The notes beneath the pieces were generated by a model. It ran no database searches, was not told the DNA's origin, and saw only the letters and a list, made by a program, of their open reading frames with translations. Shown here piece after piece: positions 8,009 to 15,478 of a DNA stretch of 16,250 bases. The translations under genes and the position numbers were made by a program. Source of the DNA: an uncultured Gammaproteobacteria bacterium (lineage in GTDB: Bacteria; Pseudomonadota; Gammaproteobacteria; GCA-001735895); the NCBI GenBank assembly GCA_937980285.1, contig CALJQI010000359.1:1-16250 (forward strand), read 5' to 3'. Within the stretch, counting starts at the first letter, position 1. Each line of letters opens with the position of its first letter.

Positions 8009-9364
8009 TTACTGAAGTAACGCCAGTACGTTCTGCGGCTGGGCGTTAGCCTGCGACAGAATCGCGATGCCTGCCTGCTGCAGGATCTGGTTACGTGTCA
8101 GTTCCGCGGTTTCAGCGGCGAAATCCGCATCACGGATGCGTGAACGCGCAGCCGACTGGTTCTCGGTGGTGACGCTCAGATTCGCGATGGTGGACTCGAA
8201 ACGGCTTTGTACCGCACCCAGTTCGGCGCGCAAACCGCTGACCTGCTGCAATGCGAAGTCGAGGGTCAACAGCGCGTCGTTGGCGTTGGTACCGGTCAGC
8301 ACGTCGACACCGGCGAGCGTGGAGTCGGCCTGGGACGCGCCCAGAGCGGTACTCGCGGCTTCGACAGCGAAGGTGCCGGTAGCGGTAAATGCGCCCGCGG
8401 CCACTTCACCCGCCAGAACTACACCGGCGTGGAAGGTTTCGTCGGCGCCGCCCAGGCTACCGGTTCCGTCGGCAACGACGATATCCGCACCCGAGGTGTT
8501 GGACAACACGATATTGTTACCATTGGCGGTCGCGGTGACACCGGTCTGGGCCGATACGGAGTTGATGGCGGCGGCGTCAGTAGCGCCAGCACCGCCAACC
8601 AGCGTAACCGATACGCCGTTAATGGACACGGTACCGGCTGTAACGGCGAGGCCCGCGGCAGCGGTAGATACCGATGTCGCCTTAAGCGCCTGGATGCCTG
8701 AATCGGCCGATATCTGGTTGATCGAACCGATGACGTCTTCGATCGTGGTATCGCCAGTCAGATCGACCGCGTTACCGTTGATCACCAGGTTGTTGGCGGT
8801 GATGGCCGCGGCCAGCGCGGTTTCATCGATCGAACCAGAGGTGGAGATTCTCGCACCCAGCTGGGCTGAACGCGAATCGACACCGTCGACCTGGATGGTC
8901 TGGTTCTGGTTGGCGCCTACCTGGAAGGTCAGCGTCGACAGCGAGCCGTCGAGGATGTTCTGACCGTTGAACTGGGTAGAGTTGGCGATACGGTTAACTT
9001 CAGCGATAAGCTGGTTAACCTCGTTGTTCAGCGCCTGACGGTCTGAAGACGAGTTGGTATCGTTGATAGACTGAACCGCCAGTTCACGGATACGCTGCAA
9101 GGCGTCACTCGCGGTACTGAGGGCACCTTCTGCGGTCTGGGCGAATGAAACGCCGTCGTTGGCGTTACGCATCGCCTGGTTCAGGCCGCGGATCTGAGTG
9201 GTGAAACGCTCAGAAATGGCAAGACCCGCGGCGTCATCCTTGGCGCTGTTGATGCGGAGACCGCTCGACAGGCGCTGCAGAGACGTAGCGAGACCACTCT
9301 GAGAACTGTTCAGGTTTCTCTGCGCCGTTAACGACGCTATGTTGGTATTAATAATTTGAGGCAT
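8009..9364 (-). CDS. fliC: Flagellin (filament subunit)
   Basis: This is the filament subunit, exported unfolded and polymerised outside the cell. It has 451 residues and no cysteine. The N-terminal D0/D1 region (about 1-170) begins MPQIINTNIASLTAQRNLNS and contains RLSSGLRINSAKDDAAGLAI and the QRIRELAVQ segment (90-98) that corresponds to the TLR5-recognised site of enteric flagellin. The C-terminal D1/D0 region (about 365-451) ends NQILQQAGIAILSQANAQ followed by QNVLALLQ. The middle (about 175-360) is Ala/Thr/Gly/Val-rich and contains two tandem IN-type modules (about 193-240 and 243-300). ATG at 9364 has a strong AGGAG. A sigma-28 promoter lies 91 nt upstream. No second flagellin gene is in the window. 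Confidence 0.98.
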   Translation of the reverse strand: MPQIINTNIASLTAQRNLNSSQSGLATSLQRLSSGLRINSAKDDAAGLAISERFTTQIRGLNQAMRNANDGVSFAQTAEGALSTASDALQRIRELAVQSINDTNSSSDRQALNNEVNQLIAEVNRIANSTQFNGQNILDGSLSTLTFQVGANQNQTIQVDGVDSRSAQLGARISTSGSIDETALAAAITANNLVINGNAVDLTGDTTIEDVIGSINQISADSGIQALKATSVSTAAAGLAVTAGTVSINGVSVTLVGGAGATDAAAINSVSAQTGVTATANGNNIVLSNTSGADIVVADGTGSLGGADETFHAGVVLAGEVAAGAFTATGTFAVEAASTALGASQADSTLAGVDVLTGTNANDALLTLDFALQQVSGLRAELGAVQSRFESTIANLSVTTENQSAARSRIRDADFAAETAELTRNQILQQAGIAILSQANAQPQNVLALLQ

Positions 9365-9382
9365 TGTTCTCTCCTAAAAGAC

Positions 9383-9398
9383 ACGCTTCAACAAGCGT
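9383..9398 (-). promoter_or_regulatory. 5' leader hairpin of fliC
   Basis: ACGCTT (9383-9388), CAAC loop and AAGCGT (9393-9398) form a 6-bp hairpin in the fliC leader, 7 nt before the Shine-Dalgarno AGGAG (9371-9375). It could stabilise the message or modulate translation initiation. Confidence 0.5.
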
Positions 9399-9441
9399 CG
9401 TATTTCAAGTCCCGGGTGCACCATTAGCGTTCATGGTTCGC

Positions 9442-9461
9442 CCGTTCAAGCGCTTTAACGG
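9442..9461. repeat. 20-nt near-perfect palindrome over the fliC -10 and start
   Basis: CCGTT and AACGG arms enclose the 8-bp palindrome AAGCGCTT, with one mismatched pair. The dyad covers most of the sigma-28 -10 box and the predicted start of transcription (about 9448). It would also form a hairpin at the extreme 5' end of the transcript only in part, so a DNA operator role is easier to propose. Confidence 0.5.
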
Positions 9462-9481
9462 CGCCTGCGGAGAAAACTTTA
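9455..9481 (-). promoter_or_regulatory. Sigma-28 (FliA) promoter for fliC
   Basis: On the minus strand TAAAGTTT (9474-9481), 11-nt spacer, GCCGTTAA (9455-9462). The -35 box is identical to the FliA consensus and the -10 box matches 7 of 8, with exact spacing. Transcription should begin near 9448, giving a leader of about 84 nt. The promoter starts 13 nt after the flgL stop. Confidence 0.92.
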
Positions 9482-9493
9482 GGAATTTGTGAT

Positions 9494-10693
9494 TTATTTC
9501 AGAAAGTTGAACAACGAGGAGCTGGTAATCCTGGCGAAAACCGCCTGCGCCGCTTCCAGCGTGGTTTGCTCCAGCGTCAACTGGCTGATGGCCTCGGCGA
9601 GGTCGGTGTCGCGCAGGCTGCTCAGCGTGGTTTTGGCCACCAGCACCTGCGCCTCGTTCTCCTCGCGCTGGCTTTCGATGGCGTTTAGCTTGCCGCCTAC
9701 CGTGGTACGGTTATTGAGCGAAACCTCCAGCGCGGCGTCGAGGTCGACCAGCGACTGGGCTATGTTGGCCGCGCGCACCGTGTCGCTGGGCGCGCTGCGC
9801 AGGGTATCGGCCAGGTTGGCAACGATGGAGAAGACATCCTGGTACTGCCCCGCGCTGACGGTGAAGACATCGCCCGCCGCCGGCACCCCGGTAATCGAAG
9901 TCTGCACGCCCTGGAAATTGATGTCCTGGCTGTCGACGTAAGCCGCGCCGGTGACGATATTGACTCCGCCGGCGACATCGAAGACATCGTAGACGCCGGG
10001 CGCGGTAAAACGAATTTCATAATCGCCCGGCACGTAAACCGAGCCGTCGACGACGCTGGCGGGCGCGATCACTGCGCTACCGGTGTTGGCGGCGGCGGGA
10101 ATTTCACGCAGTGCGAGCGCAGACGGAATGCGCATGAAAATGTCCTCTCCGGAGACATCGATTTCCATCTGCCGCACCTTGCTGATCTGGATCGAGCGAG
10201 TGCCGGCATCGCCATTGAAGTTGACGTGGCTAATCGAACCGGTAATAGCCTGGGTAAACGGAAGATTGCCGTTTTGAAATCCGGCATAAAGGTAGTCGCC
10301 ATTGGCATCCGTGGTGTTGGCCAGCGAGTAGATTTCGCTCAGGCGCTCGTCCAGCTCGGTGGCGATGGCATTGCGCGAGGTTGGGTCGAGCGGACCGTTA
10401 TTGCCCTGGATGGCAAGCTCGCGAACCCGGTTGAGCAGGTCGGCATAGGTTTTCATAACCGCGTCCTGCTGACCCAGGCGCTGCTCCGCCAGGTTGATAT
10501 TAGCCTGGTACTGCTCGAGCACCGAGACGTCCTGTTCCAGCTCCAGCACCCTCGAAGCCGCGGCCGGGTCGTCCGAGGGATTGTTCAAGCGCACCCCGCT
10601 GGAAATCTGTTCCTGCAGCTTTGCCAGCTTTTGCTGCTGCTGCTGGAAGGCCTCGATGCCCTGCGTGTAAATCTGCCTGGTTGAAATTCTCAT
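9494..10693 (-). CDS. flgL: FlgL, hook-filament junction protein (HAP3)
   Basis: FlgL is the second junction protein, linking FlgK to the flagellin filament. The protein has 399 residues. The flagellin-like N-terminal D0/D1 (about 1-140) starts MRISTRQIYTQGIEAFQQQQ and carries SSGVRLNNPSDDPAAASRVL and NRVRELAIQGNNG. The C-terminal helix ends LEAAQAVFARITSSSLFNFL, as in the family. The middle (about 150-290) is a variable beta domain that includes the module ending GVPAAGDVFTVSAG (about 258-282), which also occurs in FlgK of this window. ATG at 10693 lies 2 nt after the flgK stop, with AAGG just upstream, so the two are co-translated. Confidence 0.97.
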   Translation of the reverse strand: MRISTRQIYTQGIEAFQQQQQKLAKLQEQISSGVRLNNPSDDPAAASRVLELEQDVSVLEQYQANINLAEQRLGQQDAVMKTYADLLNRVRELAIQGNNGPLDPTSRNAIATELDERLSEIYSLANTTDANGDYLYAGFQNGNLPFTQAITGSISHVNFNGDAGTRSIQISKVRQMEIDVSGEDIFMRIPSALALREIPAAANTGSAVIAPASVVDGSVYVPGDYEIRFTAPGVYDVFDVAGGVNIVTGAAYVDSQDINFQGVQTSITGVPAAGDVFTVSAGQYQDVFSIVANLADTLRSAPSDTVRAANIAQSLVDLDAALEVSLNNRTTVGGKLNAIESQREENEAQVLVAKTTLSSLRDTDLAEAISQLTLEQTTLEAAQAVFARITSSSLFNFLK

Positions 10694-10695
10694 GT

Positions 10696-12618
10696 TTACC
10701 TTACGCTATTGAGCAAAGTTTCGAATATGGTTTGCGCGGTGCTGATCAGGCGGGCGCTCGCTTCGTAGGCCTGCTGATAACGCACCAGATCAGCTGCTTC
10801 TTCGTCCAGATTGACCGAAGCTTTAGCGGATTGTCGATCGATCGCCTGTAGTAACAGGGTTTCCTGGGCGTCACGTTCGAGGTTCGAGGCCAAGGTCTGC
10901 GAGCCGACAAATCCCACCAGGCTGCCGTAATCCTCCTGGTAGGTGGTAATACCGCCATCGAAAACGCCGACATGCTGCAGGTTGGCCAGGTTGAGCGCAT
11001 TGCGGTTATCGCCGCTGCCGCCAACGTTGGCTTCCACGGTAAACACGTCCCCCGCCTGCGGCGCGCCGTTGAGGCTCACCTGCCAGCCGTTGGCATCGAT
11101 CGCCATGTTGTTGCTAAAAGGAATTGCGGCGCCCGCCAGGTACGGCACGCCGCCGACCACGACGTCGACGTCGGCGCGCAGCGTGGCCGGAGGATTATCG
11201 AAGGTCAGGGTTGCGCTGTTCAGTAACAGGGGGTTGGTGACGTCGGTCACGATGCCGGCGCTGATTTCGACATCGCCGAGATTGTCGAGCGAGGCACTGC
11301 TGCGGATCGGCAGCGCCGCGGCGATCTCGCCGGGATCGCTGATCAGGACAGTCAACCCGCCGGAAGCCGCCAGCGTGGGCTTGATGGTGAAGCTATCTCC
11401 GGCGACCGCGGTCGCGCCATCGATGGTCAGCGTCAGGCCTTCGAATACCAGCGTTGCCGGCGAGCCGTTGGCGACCGTGGCGCTGCTGCCGCTATCCGAG
11501 GTCAGCGTCCAGTTGGCGCCGTCGAAATCCAGTTGGTAATTATCGGTGGTCAGCGCGGAAACATCGCTAACCACGGTGGATACGGTCGGCGTACCGAGGT
11601 TGGTGGAAAAAGGGATCGACTGCGGCGGATCGTAGCTGAAGAAATCCTGGCCGAGATTTCCGTTTAAATCCATGCCGTCGCGCATTTGCGCGTTAAAGGT
11701 TTCAGCCAGCCCGATCGCCGTTCTGCCGAGCGCGTTGCGGGTCGGCTGCAGCACGTTGCTGCGAAAGTCGAGCAAGGCGCCGAGCTCGCCGCCGGTCAGG
11801 TTCGAACTGATATCGAATACGTTGATCAGGCCGTTATAGGTGATGACATCCTGGGTCGGATCGCCAGGGTTGGGTTGCGCGTTCAGGGTGAAGGCGCTGG
11901 TGCCGCTGAGCATGGTCTGGCCGTTACCGATGAAGATCGACAAATTGTTCTCGTCCTCGTCGACCACGGAAATATCCACTTTCTGCGACAGCTGGTTGAG
12001 CAGCGCGTCACGTTTGTCGAGCAGGTCGGCCGACTGTTGGGTCGACGCCGCCGAAGGCGCGATATCGTTGAGCGCGACGTTGATATCGCGGATCTGGCTC
12101 ACCAGTGAATTGATTTCATCGACCACGCTGCGTATTTCGCTACCGGTGTTGTTCGTCAATTCTTCCAGGCGCTGGTCGAAGCTCTGGAATCGGCCCGCCA
12201 TGGTTTCCGCGGTATTGATCAGCGCGTAGCGCGCGGTACTGGAAGAGGGATCGTCTGCGAGATCCTGCACCGATTCGAAGAAATCGTGCAGCATCGGGGA
12301 AATACCCCCCGCCGGATCGGCCAGTAAATCGTCGATATAGCCGGCGAGCTCGCTGAACTTTTCCGAGCGCGTGAAAATCGAGGTCGAATCGCGCACTTCG
12401 GCAGTCAGGAATTGATCGTAGGCGCGCGTTACCGACTCGATATTGACTCCGTTACCGAAGTAATTGCCGCCAAAAAAAGTCGGCGGATTGGTAACAAACT
12501 CGGCGGTCTGTCGACTGTAGCCCGGCGTATTGACGTTGGCGATGTTGTGACTGGTGGTACTGAGCGCACGCTGGAAAGCGATCAATCCACTGACCGCGTT
12601 GTTTAACAAATCAGCCAT
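10696..12618 (-). CDS. flgK: FlgK, hook-filament junction protein (HAP1)
   Basis: FlgK is the first junction protein, placed on the hook after hook completion. The protein has 640 residues, somewhat longer than the roughly 550 of the enteric protein. The N-terminal rod-type motif region (about 1-40) includes LLNNAVSGLIAFQRALSTTS and ANVNTPGYSRQTAEF. A long helical D1 follows (about 85-330) and the C-terminus has EEAADLVRYQQAYEASARLI (606-625). The extra length comes from beta domains at about 345-530, containing two copies of a module (391-414 and 505-530) of the type G-x-x-x-AGD-x-FT-hydrophobic. ATG at 12618 overlaps the flgJ stop by 8 nt and has AGGAG 9 nt upstream. Confidence 0.97.
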   Translation of the reverse strand: MADLLNNAVSGLIAFQRALSTTSHNIANVNTPGYSRQTAEFVTNPPTFFGGNYFGNGVNIESVTRAYDQFLTAEVRDSTSIFTRSEKFSELAGYIDDLLADPAGGISPMLHDFFESVQDLADDPSSSTARYALINTAETMAGRFQSFDQRLEELTNNTGSEIRSVVDEINSLVSQIRDINVALNDIAPSAASTQQSADLLDKRDALLNQLSQKVDISVVDEDENNLSIFIGNGQTMLSGTSAFTLNAQPNPGDPTQDVITYNGLINVFDISSNLTGGELGALLDFRSNVLQPTRNALGRTAIGLAETFNAQMRDGMDLNGNLGQDFFSYDPPQSIPFSTNLGTPTVSTVVSDVSALTTDNYQLDFDGANWTLTSDSGSSATVANGSPATLVFEGLTLTIDGATAVAGDSFTIKPTLAASGGLTVLISDPGEIAAALPIRSSASLDNLGDVEISAGIVTDVTNPLLLNSATLTFDNPPATLRADVDVVVGGVPYLAGAAIPFSNNMAIDANGWQVSLNGAPQAGDVFTVEANVGGSGDNRNALNLANLQHVGVFDGGITTYQEDYGSLVGFVGSQTLASNLERDAQETLLLQAIDRQSAKASVNLDEEAADLVRYQQAYEASARLISTAQTIFETLLNSVR

Positions 12619-13654
12619 AGCTGCTTACTCCTGAATCGATAGCGGCCAGCGATTGCTGCAAAAGCTCACCGTTTAAAATTCCGATTACCTTGTCGGCATA
12701 ATGCGGATCGGTGGCATAGCCGGCGTCATGAATGGCGCGGATATAGGCCTGATCGTTACCGGCGCTGGCCACGGCCTGCTGGTATCGCGGATTCGATTTT
12801 ATGAAATCGACGTAATCGTTCAGGCTGTCGGCAGGCGCGTTGTAGGCGCGAAACCGTGAAACCTGGTTGTACAGGGCCCCGTCCCGGTATTCCAGCGATT
12901 GACGCTTCAGCGCCGCGCCCTGCCAGTCCGGGCCCGCCTTGATGCCGAACAGGTTGAAACTGCTGCGGCCATCGTCGAATTTCATCGTATGCCGGCCCCA
13001 GCCGGTTTCGAGCGCGGACTGCGCGACCAGCAGCTGCGGGCTAACGCCCAGGCTGCGGGCGGCAGCGCTGGCCTCGGGCCAGATATCGGCGATGAAATCA
13101 GCCGGCTGTTGCCAGCGGTTGCTGGCCTGTTCGATTTGCGCAAGCTCGGCGAAGTCGTCGTCGACGACCTTTCCGAGCACGACACCTGCATCAGCCTTAA
13201 CGGCAGCGTTCTTGCCGACTTCGGCAGCCGCCCCCGCGCCGACCTCAACGTCGGACACCACCGCCGCCGCGGGAATCGCCGCTTTACGCGCGACCGCCGT
13301 TGTTGCCAGCATATCGGCTGACGGGGCGGCATTGCCGGCGCCGGCCAATTCGTCGCCATTGCCGGGTATCTGCTGCATGATCATTTTCGCCACCCCTAGC
13401 CGATCCTGCCCGGCGATGGATTGCGCCAGCTGCTTGTCGTACATTTCCTGGTAGAAATCCATGTACGAACTGTGCTGCGTTGAATCGATGTTGGAGGCGG
13501 ATCGCATCGCCGACAGCATTTGCTGCACGAACAGGCCCTCGAACTGGCGAGCAACGGCTGCGGCGGCGTCATCCGAATCTTCACGGGCGCGCAGCTTTAA
13601 ATCCCCAAATTGTTGAAAATTAAGGAAAAAATCAGCCTGATTATTGATCGACAT
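12611..13654 (-). CDS. flgJ: FlgJ, rod cap and peptidoglycan hydrolase
   Basis: FlgJ is the periplasmic rod-assembly scaffold whose C-terminal hydrolase opens the cell wall for the growing rod. At 347 residues it is the full two-domain form. The N-terminal rod-binding domain (about 20-97) shows ARQFEGLFVQQMLSAMR and MYDKQLAQSIAGQDRLGVAK. An Ala/Val/Gly-rich linker (about 98-185) follows. The glucosaminidase domain (about 190-335) contains the catalytic motif QSALETGWG with E216, FNLFGIKAG, and E255 in SLEYRDG as the likely second acidic residue by comparison with Salmonella FlgJ. It has no signal peptide, as expected for export through the flagellar apparatus. It starts 13 nt after flgI. Confidence 0.96.
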   Translation of the reverse strand: MSINNQADFFLNFQQFGDLKLRAREDSDDAAAAVARQFEGLFVQQMLSAMRSASNIDSTQHSSYMDFYQEMYDKQLAQSIAGQDRLGVAKMIMQQIPGNGDELAGAGNAAPSADMLATTAVARKAAIPAAAVVSDVEVGAGAAAEVGKNAAVKADAGVVLGKVVDDDFAELAQIEQASNRWQQPADFIADIWPEASAAARSLGVSPQLLVAQSALETGWGRHTMKFDDGRSSFNLFGIKAGPDWQGAALKRQSLEYRDGALYNQVSRFRAYNAPADSLNDYVDFIKSNPRYQQAVASAGNDQAYIRAIHDAGYATDPHYADKVIGILNGELLQQSLAAIDSGVSSYG

Positions 13655-13667
13655 GGCTCCGCCCCGT

Positions 13668-14771
13668 TTAAATCACGATCAGTTCCGCGCTCAGGGCGCC
13701 GACCTGCTTGAGCGATTCGAGGATTGCCACCAGGTCGCCCGGCGAGGCGCCGACCTGGTTGACCGCGCGTACGATTTCGTTCAGCGTAACGCCCTTCGGA
13801 AAACGGAACATGCGGTTGTCGTCGGAAGCCACTTCGATATCCGATTCGACCGTTTCCACGGTTCTGCCGTCGGCGAACGGCCCGGGCTGGGACACATCGC
13901 TGGTATTGGTTATGGTCACGCTCAGGTTGCCATGAGATACGGCCGCCGAGTAAACCTTGACATGGTTGCCGATGACGACCGTGCCCGATCGGGAGTTGAT
14001 GATGACTTTCGCCACTGCCTCACCGGGCTGGAACTCCAGGTTCTCGATAAACGACATGAAACCCACCCGTTGGGAAACGTCTTTTGGCGCATTGACCGCG
14101 ACCGTGACGCTGTCCTTGGCACGCGCGTTGTTCGGGCCGAGCACCTGGTTAATGGTATCTGCCAGCCGTTTGGCGGTAGTGAAATCGGCGCGTTTCAAAT
14201 GCAGGGTGATTGCGTCGCCGACGGCGAACGGGTTTCCGATTTCGCGTTCGATGCTGGCGCCACCGGGAACTCTGCCGACACTGGGCACGTTGATCGTAAC
14301 CGAGGAACCGTCCGCACCCTCGACGCCAAGGCCGCCGACGATCAGGTTACCCTGGGCGAGCGCGTAGATGTTGCCGTCCGCGCCTTTGAGCGGGGTCATC
14401 AGCAGGCTGCCGCCGCGCAGGCTCTTGGCGTTACCCAGCGAGGACACGGTAATGTCGATGGTCTGACCAATTTTTGCGAACGGCGGCAAATCGGCATGCA
14501 CCGACACCGCGGCGACATTCTTCACCTGGGGTTTGACACCGGGCGGCAATGAAACGCCGTACTGCGACAACATCGCCTTCAGACTCTGCACGGTAAAAGG
14601 AGTTTGCGATGTCTGATCGCCGGATCCATCGAGGCCGACCACCAGTCCGTAACCCACCAGCTGATTGCTGCGCACCCCCTTGATGGTGGTCAGGTCCTTG
14701 ATTCTCTCCGCCCATACAGGCTCAAGAAACCCTAATAAAATCAATAATATAAAGATTTTCTTGGACTTCAT
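13668..14771 (-). CDS. flgI: FlgI, flagellar P-ring protein
   Basis: FlgI polymerises into the P ring around the rod in the peptidoglycan layer. The 367 residues match the family length. A clear Sec signal peptide (MKSKKIFILLILLGFLEPVWA, likely cleaved after A21) leads to the conserved start ERIKDLTTIKGVRSNQLVGY. Further hallmarks are GLDGSGDQT, SPFTVQSLKAML-like segment near 58-70, LRGGSLLMTPLKGADG and the C-terminal GASPGDLVAILESLKQVGAL and SAELIVI. ATG at 14771 has GGAGA about 6 nt upstream. The gap to flgH is 9 nt and to flgJ 13 nt, consistent with one operon. Confidence 0.98.
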   Translation of the reverse strand: MKSKKIFILLILLGFLEPVWAERIKDLTTIKGVRSNQLVGYGLVVGLDGSGDQTSQTPFTVQSLKAMLSQYGVSLPPGVKPQVKNVAAVSVHADLPPFAKIGQTIDITVSSLGNAKSLRGGSLLMTPLKGADGNIYALAQGNLIVGGLGVEGADGSSVTINVPSVGRVPGGASIEREIGNPFAVGDAITLHLKRADFTTAKRLADTINQVLGPNNARAKDSVTVAVNAPKDVSQRVGFMSFIENLEFQPGEAVAKVIINSRSGTVVIGNHVKVYSAAVSHGNLSVTITNTSDVSQPGPFADGRTVETVESDIEVASDDNRMFRFPKGVTLNEIVRAVNQVGASPGDLVAILESLKQVGALSAELIVI

Positions 14772-14780
14772 TACACTCTC

Positions 14781-15470
14781 CTAGTAGGGAAACGCCGGGC
14801 TGTCGAAAAAGCGCGCCAGCCAGCCCCGGGAATTGGACTCCGCGATAACGCCGCCGCCGCCGTAGAAAATGCGCGAATTGGCGATCTTGCGCGATAGAAT
14901 GGTATTGTCGGTATCGATGTCTTCAGGCCGCACGATACCCGACAGGCGGATGAACTCGGAGCCCTGGTTCAGGCCGATGATCTTTTCGCCGCGCACCACC
15001 AGGTTGCCGTTGGGCAACACATCGACCACGGTGACCGCGATTTCACCGGTCAGGCTATTGCTCTGCGCGCTATCTCCGCTGCCGGAGAACTCGCGCTCAC
15101 CGTCTAGCGTGCTGTTCAGAATCCGATTGCCGTTGATCGAAGGACCGAGACTGCCGAAGACCGACAACGCGTTGAGATCGATCTCGTCATCCTTGTCGGT
15201 ATTGGTTTCGGCGGACTTGGACGCGTTGGTCGATTCCGACAGGGTAACGCTGAGCACATCGCCGATGCGGTAGGCCTTGTTGTCTTCGAACAACTGTACG
15301 GTGCGGCCATGCTGGTAAATCGAACCGTTGGGCTCCGCTTTGAATTGATCGGCTCGCAGGTCCACCGGCGCATATTGCGGGTCCGGCTTCACCACCAGCT
15401 GGGTTTGCGAACAGCCGCCTGCCACTGACAACAACAGCAGAGAAAGCATTAACTTGACGGGAGTCTTCAT
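14781..15470 (-). CDS. flgH: FlgH, flagellar L-ring lipoprotein
   Basis: FlgH forms the outer-membrane L ring that acts with the P ring as the rod bushing. The protein has 229 residues. A lipoprotein signal peptide ends in the lipobox VAGGC with the lipidated cysteine at C20, followed by S21 at the +2 position, which favours the outer membrane. Family motifs include LFEDNKAYRIGDVLSVTLSE (60-79), FSGSGDSAQSNSLTGEIAVT, VVDVLPNGNLVVRGEK and LSGIVRPEDIDTDNTILSRK, ending with GWLARFFDSPAFPY. ATG at 15470 lies 8 nt after the flgG stop. Confidence 0.98.
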   Translation of the reverse strand: MKTPVKLMLSLLLLSVAGGCSQTQLVVKPDPQYAPVDLRADQFKAEPNGSIYQHGRTVQLFEDNKAYRIGDVLSVTLSESTNASKSAETNTDKDDEIDLNALSVFGSLGPSINGNRILNSTLDGEREFSGSGDSAQSNSLTGEIAVTVVDVLPNGNLVVRGEKIIGLNQGSEFIRLSGIVRPEDIDTDNTILSRKIANSRIFYGGGGVIAESNSRGWLARFFDSPAFPY

Positions 15471-15478
15471 CGGGTTAC

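Noticed and set aside
8067..8963. Plus-strand open frame of 298 codons opposite fliC
   Set aside because: Shadow of the flagellin gene; it shows the low-complexity Ala/Val/Ser pattern created by reversing flagellin codons.
12685..12715. Possible internal sigma-28 promoter for flgKL (GCCGACAA in the flgJ 3' end)
   Set aside because: The -10-like octamer has no -35 match at the 11-nt spacing, so it is likely chance within coding sequence.
13644..14552. Long plus-strand open frame of 302 codons opposite flgI
   Set aside because: Antisense shadow of a well-supported P-ring gene; its composition (Arg, His, Asp-rich) is typical of reverse-frame translation.
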